Origin: Pyrocephalus nanus
Taxonomy: Eukaryota > Chordata > Aves > Passeriformes > Tyrannidae
Assembly (NCBI GenBank): GCA_038380795.1
Contig: CM076267.1
Coordinates: 12,135,501-12,199,500 of the forward strand
Direction of reading: 5' to 3'
Length of the DNA stretch: 64,000 bases
Shown here piece after piece: positions 22,883 to 34,867 of this stretch. Both the position numbers and the translations under genes were made by a program. How positions within the stretch are numbered: position 1 is the stretch's first letter; each line of letters opens with the position of its first letter. The notes under the pieces are model-generated. The model saw nothing but the letters and a program-made list of their open reading frames with translations. It was not told where the DNA came from and ran no database searches.

Positions 22883-24835
22883 CAGGTTGTCAAAGCCACA
22901 ACTGTTGGAGGTGATGGCACACCTAATCATGCTGGTGGGTTCACAGGGCCTTATTACACTTCTCCAGGAATCAGCTGGTACTGATCCTCACATGTTCACT
23001 TAGTAACGAATAGAGAAGAGGAAGAAGAAACAAAGCAGGGGAAGCTACTACGTGAAGGAAGGGCAAAATAGGTTATTGCAGCCACCTTTCTGAACTATTA
23101 TTTGAATGCCAATGGCCACAAATGTCTATGGCATGTTTAATTATTCACACTTATCCCTATAACATTTTCAGTTACTTGGTTGGCCACAAATGAGTTTGTG
23201 GGCACAATTTTCTGGATTACTATTTTTTTTCCCTTTCTCAGGATGCATTCTTCTCTTATCTTCTCTTGACTTTGTCTCATCTAGTATCAATGAAAGTCAC
23301 ATCCACAGCCCAAAAGAATTGCCAAACACAGTTTTGACAGTACATACAAGTGCTAATTATTATTACTGAACTGTTGTAACCACAGCTCCCCTATCACCTC
23401 TCCTGGCAAACACCATGTGGTTGACATACAACTGGGAAATGCAGGCAGACTGGTTAATATATTTTCCTCTGACTCAAAAGACATAAAAAACCCCAAAAAC
23501 TATTAGTAGTTGGGCAAATAAGGGATATTAATTGTTGTTTATCTTTAACTATATGATGTTTCTTTTTTTTATCAGTGTCTGGTCATAAAATGCTCTTAAT
23601 TTATTAGTTGTAAGTCAAGTTTTGCTACATTTACTTATGTCCAGTAACACCAGAGTGTGCAAACAGTTTCACTGAGTAAACTGAGCTCCAGCTGTGGCTG
23701 GATGGCAGATTCAGGGTTTGGAAAACAGCTCTCAATTCAGGAAAGCGATGGTGCATGTCCTCATCTCCATCATAGTGCAGTTATCTCTCTTCTCATAGCC
23801 TGAACTTTTAAGCAAAACAACATCAGCATCTCAGCCCAGTCACACAGAGGTGGTGAGAAAGGCAGGGCCAGGTCTCCATCCATCCATGTCAGGCACATCC
23901 CCTGTGCTCCAACCCTGCACCCTGGGTCAAGAGGTAAAGGCAGCTCTGATGCTCCAACTGGGACACTTGAGACTGAACCCACCATAGCTGGGAGCAAATT
24001 TGGGCTGTCAAGGAGGGAAAATAGCAAAGAGATGATCTGCATTGAGAAACATCAGGACTGCTCCCTTGGCATCCTAAGTAAAGTTCTGTGACTCTGGCTC
24101 CCAGTGGAAACAAAATGCCCATTTTTATCACCTCACCTCATCCTGGGTCTATAGAGAAATGAAAGGCAAACACAGTGACTGCTAATATCTTTAGCCACAT
24201 TTACTGAAACCTTTTGACACCAAGGTTTTTTTTTATTAGCTAAGTGCACTATGCCTCTACCAGAATGCAAGTTTTATTGCTTACAGTTCAGCCTTGCAAA
24301 AAGCCTTTTCCAATCACTGTCTGTGGCAAAGATAAGCCTTAATGACATAGGGAGAGGTTACAGTACCTCCTAGCACAGCCTGGCACTTAGAGCAGCCCTA
24401 GACATCCCACGCATTGCTAACCTCTCGCAGCCTTCACTCCCCTGCAGAGCTCTCCGTGCAGCAGAGCTGTGCCCGCAAACATCTGGCTTGGCCAGTCAGC
24501 TGGACGTGCCAAAAGTGTACACACGAAACAGGAATGAAACATAAGCCTACGATTTTTGTTTGGTTTTCCAAAACAGCACAATAAGCATATTTTACTACTC
24601 AGAAGAGGATGGTACATTCAGTCTCTCCTCCTCTTCCCAACCTCCTGTCAAGAAGCTGCAACACCAAGCACTACCCAAGGACCTCCAAGCTGCTCCACCA
24701 GCTCAGATGAGGCTCCTTGTGTCCCATCTCCACCAGTGTCCATCTCCCAGAGAAGACCCCAAGGCCAGAGGATGTATACCACAATACTGCAGAGTATTCC
24801 CCCCAGGCAATTTCCCACCTCAGTTGTGAGCCAGA
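22883..24835. other. Noncoding stretch, no gene seen
   Basis: AT-rich from 23.1 to 23.65 kb with short T-runs, and more GC-rich from 23.8 to 24.8 kb. The longest frame (24556-24957, 133 codons) overlaps two other frames of similar length and has no family resemblance. Confidence 0.65.
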
Positions 24836-24861
24836 GATGTGTCTTCTTATTTAATACCTTT

Positions 24862-24912
24862 GAGAGATTTCCCCTCAAAGCTGTGCCTCAGTTTCCCCAG
24901 CAGCAGAATGGG
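24862..24912 (+). repeat. Possible MIR-type SINE fragment
   Basis: CTGTGCCTCAGTTTCCCCAG followed by CAGCAGAATGGGGG matches the MIR core order (TGCCTCAGTTTCCCCATCTG, TAAAATGGGGAT). Only about 35 bp align, and the sequence then runs into a G tract. Confidence 0.4.
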
Positions 24913-24926
24913 GGGGCGGGGGGGGG
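24910..24926 (+). repeat. G7-C-G9 homopolymer tract
   Basis: Seven G, one C and nine G in a row. The tract can be divided into four GGG runs and so could form a G-quadruplex. Its length is also likely to vary by sequencing or slippage. Confidence 0.9.
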
Positions 24927-25429
24927 AAGCTGTCTTTATTTCACAAAAATCTTTTAACAACTATACTACTGCCTGCAAATGGCTTCAAAAAACACCAGAC
25001 AGAAATCTATGCATATGTAAAGCCCTTAATTTTTTTAATTATAAGGCATTCCCTACATGTCTATTCTTTTTTTTTCCTGGAGCTGCTGACTCTTTCAAAC
25101 CACTGAACAGAAGTAGTTTAGAGTGATACAATCTTAGTGTCTAACACCCTCAGAGCATCACATGCAACACTGATATTGAGAAACTAGGAACTTGAGCAGA
25201 TGCAGTCAGACCGCTCGCGGTGGGAGTTCAGAGACAAATAATTCAACCTTTCATCACTCTCTAATCCCAGGAAAGATATCAAGGTTAAACTACTGAGAAA
25301 AATACAGCGAGTGTTAAGCAACATGGATCTCTTTCTGGAAAGGCATAATTAGCCTGCTAGCCATGGTCACCCAGCTCGAGAACTTGAACCTGCAGTAATT
25401 TCTCCCATCACAGGATGCAAACCCAAGTA

Positions 25430-25900
25430 GGTGCACTCGCCGCCTGCAGCCACAGCGTGGGTTTGGTGTCAGCCGCTTGCTCTATAATTGGCTCTTTATT
25501 GTGAGTTACCACGGAAGGCTCCAGGCAGTCCCCACAGACCTTGCCCTTGATCTGGGTTAAGATACTTTGACCTGTGATCCTTTATAATAAATGATATCCC
25601 CCCGTTAAAGAATGCTGCCTTCAACAATACGGGCCTGCCCTCAGGAAATGGGAAAGGAATTTTCTTATAAAGGCAGATTAAGGAAATTCCACGCAAATTT
25701 CATGCATTTTGAATAATCATCTGAACCGTGACGAACCAGCTTCCCCTTGCCGGGATCCTGCTCCAAATCTTTGTAGTTTGAAGACAAATTTAGCTGTCTC
25801 TTTCTTGGCGGCAAAGCGTGCTGTTTTTCTTGGACTTGGCATATCAGGCTGAGCGTGGCGCTCAGTGCAGCGTGTCCCTCGGGCTTGTCTGCCCTCCAGA
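25430..25900. promoter_or_regulatory. Candidate conserved noncoding element
   Basis: From CACTCGCCGCCTGCAGCC to TGTCCCTCGGGC the block keeps scattered CpG, lacks simple repeats and contains GCTCTATAATTGGCTC, CCTTTATAATAAATGATATC, TTTTGAATAATCATC and CTTTGTAGTTTGAAGACAAA. The minus-strand frames across it are not recognisable. Regulatory function is inferred from texture only. Confidence 0.22.
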
Positions 25901-27370
25901 CAGAAAACACCACCCAGGCACCTGTACATTCATGTGCAAGGATGGCAGTAGTTTAAAGTTTATACACGGTCTAATATTGCCCGTTGAATGGGAAGAGTTC
26001 CAGTGCAGGGGTCAAAGAGGTACCATTGCGCCTGTACCGCCTCCTCCTTGGCCCAGCAGGTAACACAGGCAATGAAATCTTCCCACCTGGCACTGACTTT
26101 CTTACTTTGTTTTGGTAGCTCATGAAAATCTGGGTTTGGGACAGGACTGTACTGAGCAGCTGCAAAACCTGCATTGGTGGTAACCTACTGGTTATTCTCT
26201 CCCAGGCAACCTCTTCTGGGGCAGCTCTGAACATCCTTCTCTCAATATTTTTTTTTTTGCTTAATTTCTGGCCTCTCTACCATCAGCCTAAACATGATGA
26301 CATTAGGTGTCCCACTTTTCCATTTCTGGGCTTCTCTCCAGTTCCTTCCTTAGGGGTTTCCCAGCTTGGAGGGTGTCAGCACTCACCAGTTCCCCCATCA
26401 AACCCCTTCTCTATCTCTTAGGCACATCACCACTGCTCTTGGGCACGTCTGCACCACCCTCAGATACCCCAAAGCACTCTCCATACCAGACATGCACCAT
26501 TTCTCCCAACATCTTCTCCCTGATGGTCAAGGTTCCATCTGCCTCAGCACTTTTGAGGTTCACTCCCTGTGTTTTGAGCCTTCAGCCAAGGCATGGTATC
26601 ACCATCCTCTTGCTAACCAGGGTCAAAAGAAGAAACAGCAAGGAAACACCACCTACTTTTAACTAAAATTTTAAAATTTTAGTTTCCTGAAGAAAATGGT
26701 CCATTTTAAGGGATGTGGTTGCGTTAGTTAGACACAAGCATATTTTCCTAGAGAAGTGTGTGGTGATGAAAGCCCACTGGACCATAAGAATTTTAAAGCA
26801 TTATATGCTTTTAAAAACATGTATGCAATACAAATTATAACAGTTTTCACTGCTTCTCCACCAGTTTATATCAAAATATTTTCCTGATACTCATGAAAAA
26901 ACTTTGAGTTTACAAAAAGAGTCTTAGGAGTCTTTTACATGCAGTAATGTTAATGAGACTGAAGCCACAAGGAGCGAAAGCACAGGAGAACAGTGTTGTA
27001 GTGTATATGTCAGCCCTCGTGTGTGCTTTCAGAGGAGGAAGCAAATAAAATGTTTTGCCAGGCTCCTGAAATGGTATGATGTTAGGACAAACTCCTGCAC
27101 AGCTTTACTTACTGGAAAATACAAAACCACAAGCAATTATCAGTTGTCATTGCTACAGCTAAACTAGGTGACATTCAAAAGCAACGCAATTTTCTAGCAA
27201 TCAGCATCACAATAAAAGACAGAGGGAGAGTTGCTCTGAAAAGGATGGCACTTCTTTGCTCCGAGTAAATCATTTATGAAATTGAGATCTTTTAAATGAA
27301 AAAGTCTGGGAAAAGAGTATTGCAGCTAACGGCAAAGCAGACAACTGCATGCTAACAGCCTAACTTAAAG
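25901..27370. other. Noncoding stretch, no gene seen
   Basis: C/T-rich at 26.2-26.6 kb, where three overlapping plus-strand frames are open because purine-poor DNA has few stops. Then it is AT-rich. A perfect 24-bp palindrome at 26661 is listed separately. Confidence 0.65.
26661..26684. repeat. Perfect 24-bp palindrome
   Basis: AACTAAAATTTT is followed immediately by its exact reverse complement AAAATTTTAGTT, with no loop. The flanks do not pair further, although AGGAAAC at 26641 and GTTTCCT at 26682 extend the inverted relationship with a gap. No transposon termini are recognised around it. Confidence 0.9.
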
Positions 27371-27428
27371 TCTATTGAAATCAATGGGAGTCTTTCCACC
27401 AACTTCATTGGGGTTTGGATCAAATCCT
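27371..27428 (+). repeat. Ancient amniote repeat fragment (ATTGAAATCAATGGGAG type)
   Basis: TCTATTGAAATCAATGGGAG, TCTTTCCACCAACTTCATTG and GGGTTTGGATCAAATCC carry the imperfectly inverted TTGACTTCAATGGG core found in many copies in birds, crocodilians and turtles. It aligns over about 40 bp with the reverse complement of 62326-62366. I do not assign a subfamily. Confidence 0.55.
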
Positions 27429-27494
27429 CTAGGAGAATAAGCTATTCTGCAATATCTATTATTACTCACTGTTTTGTCCTGGTAATTAGATGCC

Positions 27495-27565
27495 GGGAGA
27501 GCACAGTGCGATTGTTTAAGGCACTGATCACTCACCCATGGAGACCCGTGTTCAGAGCCCGGGTA
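27495..27565 (+). repeat. Possible tRNA-derived SINE head
   Basis: GCACAGTGCGATTGTTTAAGG, then CACTGATCACTCACCC, then GAGACCCGTGTTCAGAGCCC, has the order of a decayed SINE head: an A-box-like AGTGGTTAGGGCAC, then GGAGACCTGGGTTCAAATCCC with the B box. No cloverleaf forms, so it is not a tRNA gene. A MIR-type body does not follow clearly. Confidence 0.35.
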
Positions 27566-30500
27566 GGTCGAACTCAAAGAGGGGCTGCAGATTCCCACTG
27601 GCGCCTGTGTGCGTTCCCAGCCCTGCTGCTGCCGCCAGGTAGACAGGACGGGCAACGGCGAGAGAAGGCAAAGGTTGGGGCTGAGCTGGCAGAGATCTGG
27701 TGAGCCCCTGCCCAAATATACTTGACTCCTGACCTTCCTCCAACTCTCCATTTTCCCTACACACCTTCACTCATACAAAATATTTTCAAAGTAAAAGTGG
27801 ACAGCCAGCAGGTCTCAGGTCTGCACAAAGCAGCTCTGTACAGCCCCAGGCATTTTGCACAGCGCACTGAGCATCATCAGCGCTACTAACTACGCAGGGA
27901 ACACGACCCTGTGTTTGCATCTTGTTTCTAAGGTAAAACATACTGCTCCTTGGAGGATAGGTCTGAGGGAGGGACTGCAAGTTCCCTGCAATGAAAACAC
28001 AAACAGAAAGGGTAAACCATGCAGAAAGGACTCCCACCATGAAGCTATACATTTGGCTCACTGTGAATACAGGACTCCATAGCATTAGCAGCCAACAGAA
28101 AAGACAGTATAGCCTGAATTCTCCTCTGAGATCGCAGAAGAGATCAGGATCGCAGAGCTCTGACACTGCGATGAGGCTCAATGCAGAGAGTGAGCAGACA
28201 TATGCTCATCAGTTTGCAAAAAACCAAAAAGAAAACCCCAACTAAAGGAAGTTCAGCAGGTTGTGGCTGGGATGAAGATGGTACTACAGCTTTGCTAATT
28301 CACAGTCTCTTTCCACAGAAAACCTGCAAGCTACCAAACAACATGGAGAGGACACTGGCTACAGTGATCAAAGGCACAGTTCAAAGCCTGTCTGTGGCAC
28401 TCCTCGCTGTAGGATGGTGCTTGCACTAAATGGATATTTCATTTCAGAAATAGACTACAAATTCACAGAAGAAAAATCCTGTGATGCCACCTGCAAATCA
28501 GCCAGTCCTTGAACTGCAAGTTTTGCAGAGAACACCGCTGGGAAGATGCTTTGCACACCTGCTCTGCAACTGAGAGCTCCTCCCTCCCAAAGCTGGAGTC
28601 GGAGGTAGACAGACCTTGACCTAAGCTGCTGCTGCTGCTCCTGTGCTAAAGTTTCGTGAAGACCTTTCCCTGACACAGCCTGGCAGCAATATGGAAGCAG
28701 AGGAGAGGCTGGGAAGTGACCAGCCTGGCATTAATGGCAATGCTTGCTTGACTCAGGTCTTCCTTACCAGCAATGTCTTTTGTGCAGCTAAATGTAAGAG
28801 CTAACCTACCTGGCTCACTGTCTTTCCATCAGTGGGGGAATAAAATATATAAGGAATAATGCCAGATTCCTGCAGCAGCTTGGGGTCCTTCTCGTTTGTT
28901 ATTTTGCTTGCTAAAGGGTAGTTTCTTGTTCAGTGTTCTGCAAATCCCCAACTCCTGGTCCCAAACCAGCTCTTGATCTGGAAGCTGGCTCTTTTGCACC
29001 AACAGCAAGAGGCTCCACTTCAATCCCTAACACTTTGGCAGAACTGACAGCCTCAGATTTGCCCCTAGCTCAGACGCAGAACAGTTATCATGCGCCATGC
29101 TCCATCTATGACGCCTGGCTATGCCTCTGCCCTTTGTGGGCCTCAGCATCCCAGTACACAAACTATTGCTTCCACCACTCCCCATCTCAGATATCACAGG
29201 ATTTATGAAGAGAGGGTGCAAAGCTGCCTACAAAAATAATTAAATGAACAGAATTAACCGAATGTGTTTGGATAAGCTTTGGTCACGCCAGTGTGAAAAT
29301 CCCCCCAGCAGCAGAAGACTAGGATGGATCTGAGGGGGGGAACACGGAAGCTGGTGTGGAGCAGTGCTGCGGAAATGAACCCCACGCAACCAAAAGCGTG
29401 GCCTCCCTCCCTGTGCTGCTCCGACATCTTAGAGATCTGCAAAAGCTATTTGCAGTAAGAGGCTTTCTTGTAAAACATAAATGAATACCAGCTGTCCGGA
29501 CAGGCTCAGAGCAGAGCCTCCCTCCTTGGATGGCCTGTGGTCTCCAGGGAAGCCTGCTGGGCTGGCGGGACATGCCTGGTCTGTCCATCCAAGGGAGACA
29601 CACAGGCAGTGGCGCGGTGAAAGGGCACCAGTGTTTTCCTCTTGAGGTGTCACTTGGTAAGCAAACTAAGTGTTGTTTTCCCTCAGAGGGGAAAATGTAG
29701 TTTATTATCATCCCTGATTTTTAAAAAAATACATCTCTTTTTAACCTTGAAAACAAATTCCATTTTATGTTACCCAAGAAGGAAGTCTGAGTCTTCCTCA
29801 CTGTCCCCAGAGACACACTTTGGATACACTCATCCATTGCTCCCCGTCAAGCACATTCCTGTCCCAGCACCGGGCTCTGGTAGAGTTTGCCTCTGCATAT
29901 CCCAGGTCTCCAGCTGGGTTGCTCTGCCCATTTCTTTTTTTAAAATTTACCTTGGAAATAATATTTCCTGGCAACATATTAATGCCCTTTTCAAGGCTCA
30001 AAAGAAAGTCCAAACAGCAGCACAGACCAGAAGCCAAGTGCCTGAGCAATGAGAGCGGTACCTGCTTTGTACCTAAATATTTATAATTTGCTAATACTGT
30101 CATTAATACTCAGTTTTATTTTACTTATGTGTTTTATCTGTTTAAATAGTTACTTGGCCTTCTCCACGATAAAACATCAGGGACTGTGGCCAGTGTTTCA
30201 CTCTTCTTGCACTGACACAACAGACCTGAGTTTGATTAGTGGGTTTTTTTCACTGCATATGAACAAATGTAAACACACAAGAGATGGCCCTGTTTGCTCC
30301 TGCTGCTCCTCAAGACTTTCACAATTACAGTATAGAGGGGCACCAGGCTTTCCCAGCTTCCCAGTGGGGCAGAGAAAGGCCCATCCATGTCAGGAACAGC
30401 ATCCCAGATCCCAGTAGTTCTGGGCACTGGGGTGACACACGTAAGCACATCCTGGTGACCATCCAAGGGCAACGCTCAAGTGAGGGCTTTAAGCATTTGC

Positions 30501-30900
30501 CTGCTGGGAGTTTTAAACTCCAAAATTATTTGCAGGTGTGAACAGTGGCATGCAACCCTCTACCACCCGTGTTGTGTGAGAGTTGAATCCTGACAACACC
30601 TGAAGGTTTTTGCATGCACAGGACTGAAGCAGCTTTGAATGGCTGGCTGGGATCAGCAGCCACAAGCTAACCCGAGGAAGTGCCATGCAAGAGCATGACA
30701 GTGTGTAGTTTGGAGCTGGTTAGGATTGGTTTGGTGCAGCTGACAGCTGAGCCAGTGGCCCTGGGGGAGGCGGGAGGTGGGCAGTGAGTGCCTGGCTGTG
30801 GTGGCAGGCTGCCAGCCCCAGAGGAGCTGCAGGGCTGGGTGCCACTTCCATCCCCTCACAGCAGAGACCTCAACAACTCGTCGCACTTGTGTCCTCACAC
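27566..30900. other. Noncoding stretch, no gene seen
   Basis: Mixed composition with overlapping frames of up to 136 codons on either strand. An ATG frame at 30049-30417 begins with a run of Leu/Ile caused by TA-rich DNA. A short CTG repeat occurs at about 28624-28640. The 30.70-30.85 kb part is locally GC-rich (CCCTGGGGGAGGCGGGAGG). No family resemblance is seen. Confidence 0.65.
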
Positions 30901-30904
30901 CATG

Positions 30905-31140
30905 GTGAACTTGAGGTATCAGGAATGCTAATCGCCGCTCAGCTGAACATTTCCCCGTAATAACCTTTAATGACTCTGTAATTACTCTTTAAACCATTGA
31001 CTTTGCAATCATTTTTTAATTCCCCTTTGCCACATCTCTCCCTGTGCTACCAAGCTGGCAGGCTGAACTGTAAGTGAATATTAGCCCGCTAAGTTGAGGG
31101 TTGTGCCATTGCAACTGTGCTTAATGCAAGGGCTTTGAAA
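30905..31140. promoter_or_regulatory. Candidate conserved noncoding element
   Basis: A repeat-free block with GCTAATCGCCGCTCAGC, CGTAATAACCTTTAATGAC, TCTGTAATTACTC and TTTGCAATCATTTTTTAATTC. These are several homeodomain-type TAAT cores within 120 bp. It is followed directly by a G-quadruplex motif at 31146. Conservation is not testable here. Confidence 0.25.
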
Positions 31141-31145
31141 GAGTT

Positions 31146-31164
31146 GGGAGGGCAGGGGGAGGGG
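31146..31164 (+). other. Canonical G-quadruplex motif
   Basis: GGG-A-GGG-CA-GGGGG-A-GGGG: four G-runs with loops of one, two and one bases, the short-loop pattern known to form very stable parallel quadruplexes. Formation in cells is an inference. Confidence 0.8.
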
Positions 31165-34100
31165 AGGAAGGAAACAAAAAGCACAGCAAGATTTTCCCCA
31201 AATTGGTTTCCCTCAAAACAAAGCCCTACCACTTTGCTAAGCTGCTTTAGGGAACGTTTGGAAAAAGCAGAGATCCCTTAGTGACTTGCTTTGCTAACTC
31301 TGCAAATAGACTCCTGTGCTGTGAGCACCAATTTTAAGCTGAAACAAATATTAGAAACTGCATAGTGATAATTCAGGGGGAAGGCAAGTCCCTCAGTGAA
31401 TGAACTCAACTGAATCTGCCCCACTGGAAACCAGTATTTAGTCAGAGGGGGGATACAGAAGCAGTAAAAGAAACTTGAGTGTCCAAGACTCAGCATGAAG
31501 CCAGCACAAAGCAGGCAGGGACGGGCAGTTTCTTTTCAAGCTTTCACCCCCAGGAACAATGGCCCTATTGCAACCACCCTTTGCTTTTCTTCCCGTGATT
31601 AACATGCAGCCCATGTGGGAAGAATGGGAATTTATTCTGCAGTTGAGATTCCAGAGGTGCTATCGGGTCAGGTGGCTAATCGTTAAATCAAACTGCTGTC
31701 ATCTTCATTCAGGTCCTGTCACCCAGGGCCACATTATTACTTGGGTTTATGCAAAATAAACAGCTTTGCTAAACATTCCTCTAAAAGAGGGTCAAATAAA
31801 GAAGGGAAGGAGGATATACACCACTGACATCAAGTAAATCCCACGTTCACTCCTACCCCTGCTCCTGCTCTGTCCTGGACTGATTAGATGGGGATGGGGG
31901 AAGGAAAGGTTTCTCCAAGTTTTCAGGCCTTTGTTTTTATCAGCAGGCTATTTTTCTCTTTTCTAATTCCACTCAAGGTTCCTTAGTGAGTACTGTTAAC
32001 TTATTCTTGTCTGGGTCTGGCTAATTCAGTTTCTTTCTTGAACTACATAGACTTACAATTCTGTATTTTCTATAGGTGAACTCAGCCATAAGAAATCTCT
32101 TATAACTCCTCCATAAAAGACAATCTCTCAGAGGTTTCCTTCAAGACACATCTAGAGGTGCTTAATGCAAGGCTCTCGGAATGTTAATTGCGGTACTGCA
32201 CATGCACATTTTTGGATCGATGGGTTATTTGGAAATCCTGGGCTTGCTGCTCTAGCAGATAGCTGAGAAGAGAAGGTCTGCTGAAGTGTTCCCAGTTACT
32301 AATAGGCCAAGGCCTTGTGAAGGAGCAGATTACTGACTAGCATGTTGTGTTAGAGGGAAAACAGCGTGGTATTTCGCAGCAAGAAGAGAAATAGCATCTC
32401 AACCTCTCTTGCATCATTCTACTTGTAGTTTGGCTTCAAATAGTCTATTTTCAAGGATACACAAATACATGGATCCAAATACTGGCTCATCCCAGTCCCT
32501 CCCACCACAGAGTACCACAGTCAATGACCCTTCACAAAGACCCTTCTAGCACCATACTCATTTGATACAAAGGACTGGCCATCCTGCACAGCAGACTGAT
32601 GTCCCAAAAATAGCCAGACAGAATGTATGACTGTAAGTGCTGAAGAGCAGCAATACTGTCCTAGATAAAGGAGCAGAATGATATCCATTAAAAGTGAGGT
32701 ACTCTGCTGTTCCATCTCCTTCAGACTGGCAGCAGTCAAAAAACCCCCAAACCCCAAAAACAACCAACCAAAAATCCCACCCTCATGATTAACATTCATC
32801 TGTTTTGAAAGAAACTTTAAAAATATGTTTTTGTTCTCTGTGGCTTGTCGATCCCAGGCAAAAAGTCAAAAGTGGGATTAAAACTGAAGGGCTGTAGCCA
32901 GGAGACTGTCACTTCTGGTTTCTCTTCCCTCAAGGATTAAAAAGTTACTTTTAATTAATGTTGTTTCAAGATGTCAAGCCTGGCGCAGCAGCTCCCAGCA
33001 CTGTTTCCAAAGGCTGGTAAGGCAAGCGCACTCAGGCTCTTCCCACACCTCTCACAGCCTGCCTTTGGTGGCACATGCTCCCCTGAACCAGCGTGCATGA
33101 ACTGTCCTGGGGCGTGGTGTGTGTGGTGAAGCCAGGGCAGTGTGCCCTCGTGGTGGGTCTGGCTTGGGTGGGTAAAGGTAGGTAAACTTCAGCTTTGAAA
33201 TGCACTCACGCAGCCTGAGACGCCCGTGCACAGGTTGAGCTCCGGCATCTATTACAAAAATATTTTCATTGCCTGAGCTCCCTGGGGGGAGGTATTGATC
33301 CTACCGAGTGCTGAAAGCCTGTTTCATGTATGAAGAAATCCCCTCCTAGCCCAAACATCAAAACATCTAAGTGTGAGTCCAGCTTTGCAGAATTATGCCG
33401 AGTTATTCCTGGACTGTACACAAATTGGATGCTAAACACACACCAGGGCGTATGACTAACACATGTCGCTTCCTTCCTGCATGCTCTGGCAGCGAGTTCA
33501 ATTGAAACAGGACTGTCTGAAAAATCCTGCCCCAAAAGGTCAGACACAGAGAGTGTCTCGGTCTTTCTGGAGTTTCACAGAGAATCTGGTATGAGGGAAA
33601 ATTACGGTGAGCAAAAACTGAAGCAGAAATGTGACCACAGCCCTGACCTCTGATTGAAAATGCCTCATTGCTAGTTCAACCACAGGCAGACAGACATGAT
33701 TTAATCCAACTTTTTCACTGCCCTTACTGCATGGAGCTCGCTCACACTTTCGCTGCTCCTCGGGGGTATAAAACATTTTTTATCCACCCACGGTAGCCAA
33801 GGTACATACGCCACAACCACCAACTATGAATTTATTCAAGGTGTGCTCAGAACTTGGCAGGGCTAATAAAATGCAAAACAGCTTAAGATGCCCTGGAACA
33901 TTTTTAAGTCACATGTCCAAGGAATCATATATCTGTTCAAGCATTTGGGGAAGGGGACGGTGCCAAAAGTGCTGGTGAGCTCTCTAAACAAAGACTCAAG
34001 TGAAGTGGGAAGATCCCCCTCCCCAAAAGGATGGCATGACCCAAATTTTGAATTGCACTTTCCACTGAAAACTCAGTGCATAGTGGATGCAGAGGCCCAC

Positions 34101-34850
34101 TGCTCCTAGCACCCATGGCAGGTACTGGGAGTTCTGCCCTGCCACAGCTGGGCCAGCGTCTCCCTGGCATGCAGGGCCACAGGGCTTTGAGGGGAAGGTG
34201 AACACCTGGCAGGCACATCTGGGCCCAGACTGCCTCCATCGCTCCTGTACATGACATGAGGAGCACCCCTAGCGCTTCATAGATAAAAATGTGAATAATC
34301 TGGTCACCTTTCACCTCCACATCACCTCCCCAGCTGGGGGGATCGACAGCAAGAGCTATCAGAGCAGCCAATTTCCCATCCTTCACCAATGGGAAGAGAA
34401 AGGGCTGAAGCTCAGGAAAGGTAGGAATTAAAGCCAGCCTTTAGTGCAAAGGCTGAGAAGCACCAGCGTGAGATTCTGGCAGTCCAAGAAAAAGAGATTT
34501 AAGTGCTCTGTCAGTATAGGCAAGTATAAAGTTTTTGCCATTAAAAATTTTTGTAATATTACATTTTTGCTTTATTTTGCAGGGATTGTAGATCACAGCT
34601 ATATAAATTGTCTCTCATAAAGCCCATCCATTTGCAAGCAACTGACAGTAAGCAGTCAGAAAGTAAATGACTACAATTAAAGGAAGCAAACAAGCAAGCC
34701 CCTCATTGCTTTGAGATAGGTGGCACGAGAACATACCTCTGTGTATAGTATGGAAAGAAACGTTCATCAGCTTGGGATCATCTCACTCCACTGAACAAGA
34801 GGATTGGAGCCATGTGACCACTGTTTAAAAAAAGGGATGGGGAGGGGGAA
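31165..34850. other. Noncoding stretch, no gene seen
   Basis: GC-rich patches lie at 33.0-33.2 kb (TGGGGCGTGGTGTGTGTGG) and 34.1-34.25 kb. The 150-codon minus-strand frame at 33937-34389 begins at TTG, lies in the second patch and is not recognisable. A (CCAACC/AAACCCC) run at about 32740-32775 is low complexity. Confidence 0.65.
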
Positions 34851-34853
34851 ACC

Positions 34854-34867
34854 GAGAGAGAGAGAGA
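34854..34867. repeat. (GA)7 microsatellite
   Basis: Seven GA dinucleotides preceded by the purine-rich GGGATGGGGAGGGGGAAACC. The whole 34829-34867 stretch is nearly pure purine. Confidence 0.9.

Noticed and set aside
30094..30115. miR-200/429-like TAATACTGTC
   Set aside because: Seed match only. The sequence diverges after ten bases and no hairpin is formed by the flanks.
30049..30417. 122-codon ATG frame with a Leu/Ile-rich N-terminal part resembling a membrane helix
   Set aside because: The hydrophobic run is the translation of TA-rich DNA. No promoter, splice context or homolog is seen.
33937..34389. 150-codon minus-strand frame with a hydrophobic segment
   Set aside because: Begins at TTG, lies in a GC-rich patch where stops are rare, and has no recognisable motif.
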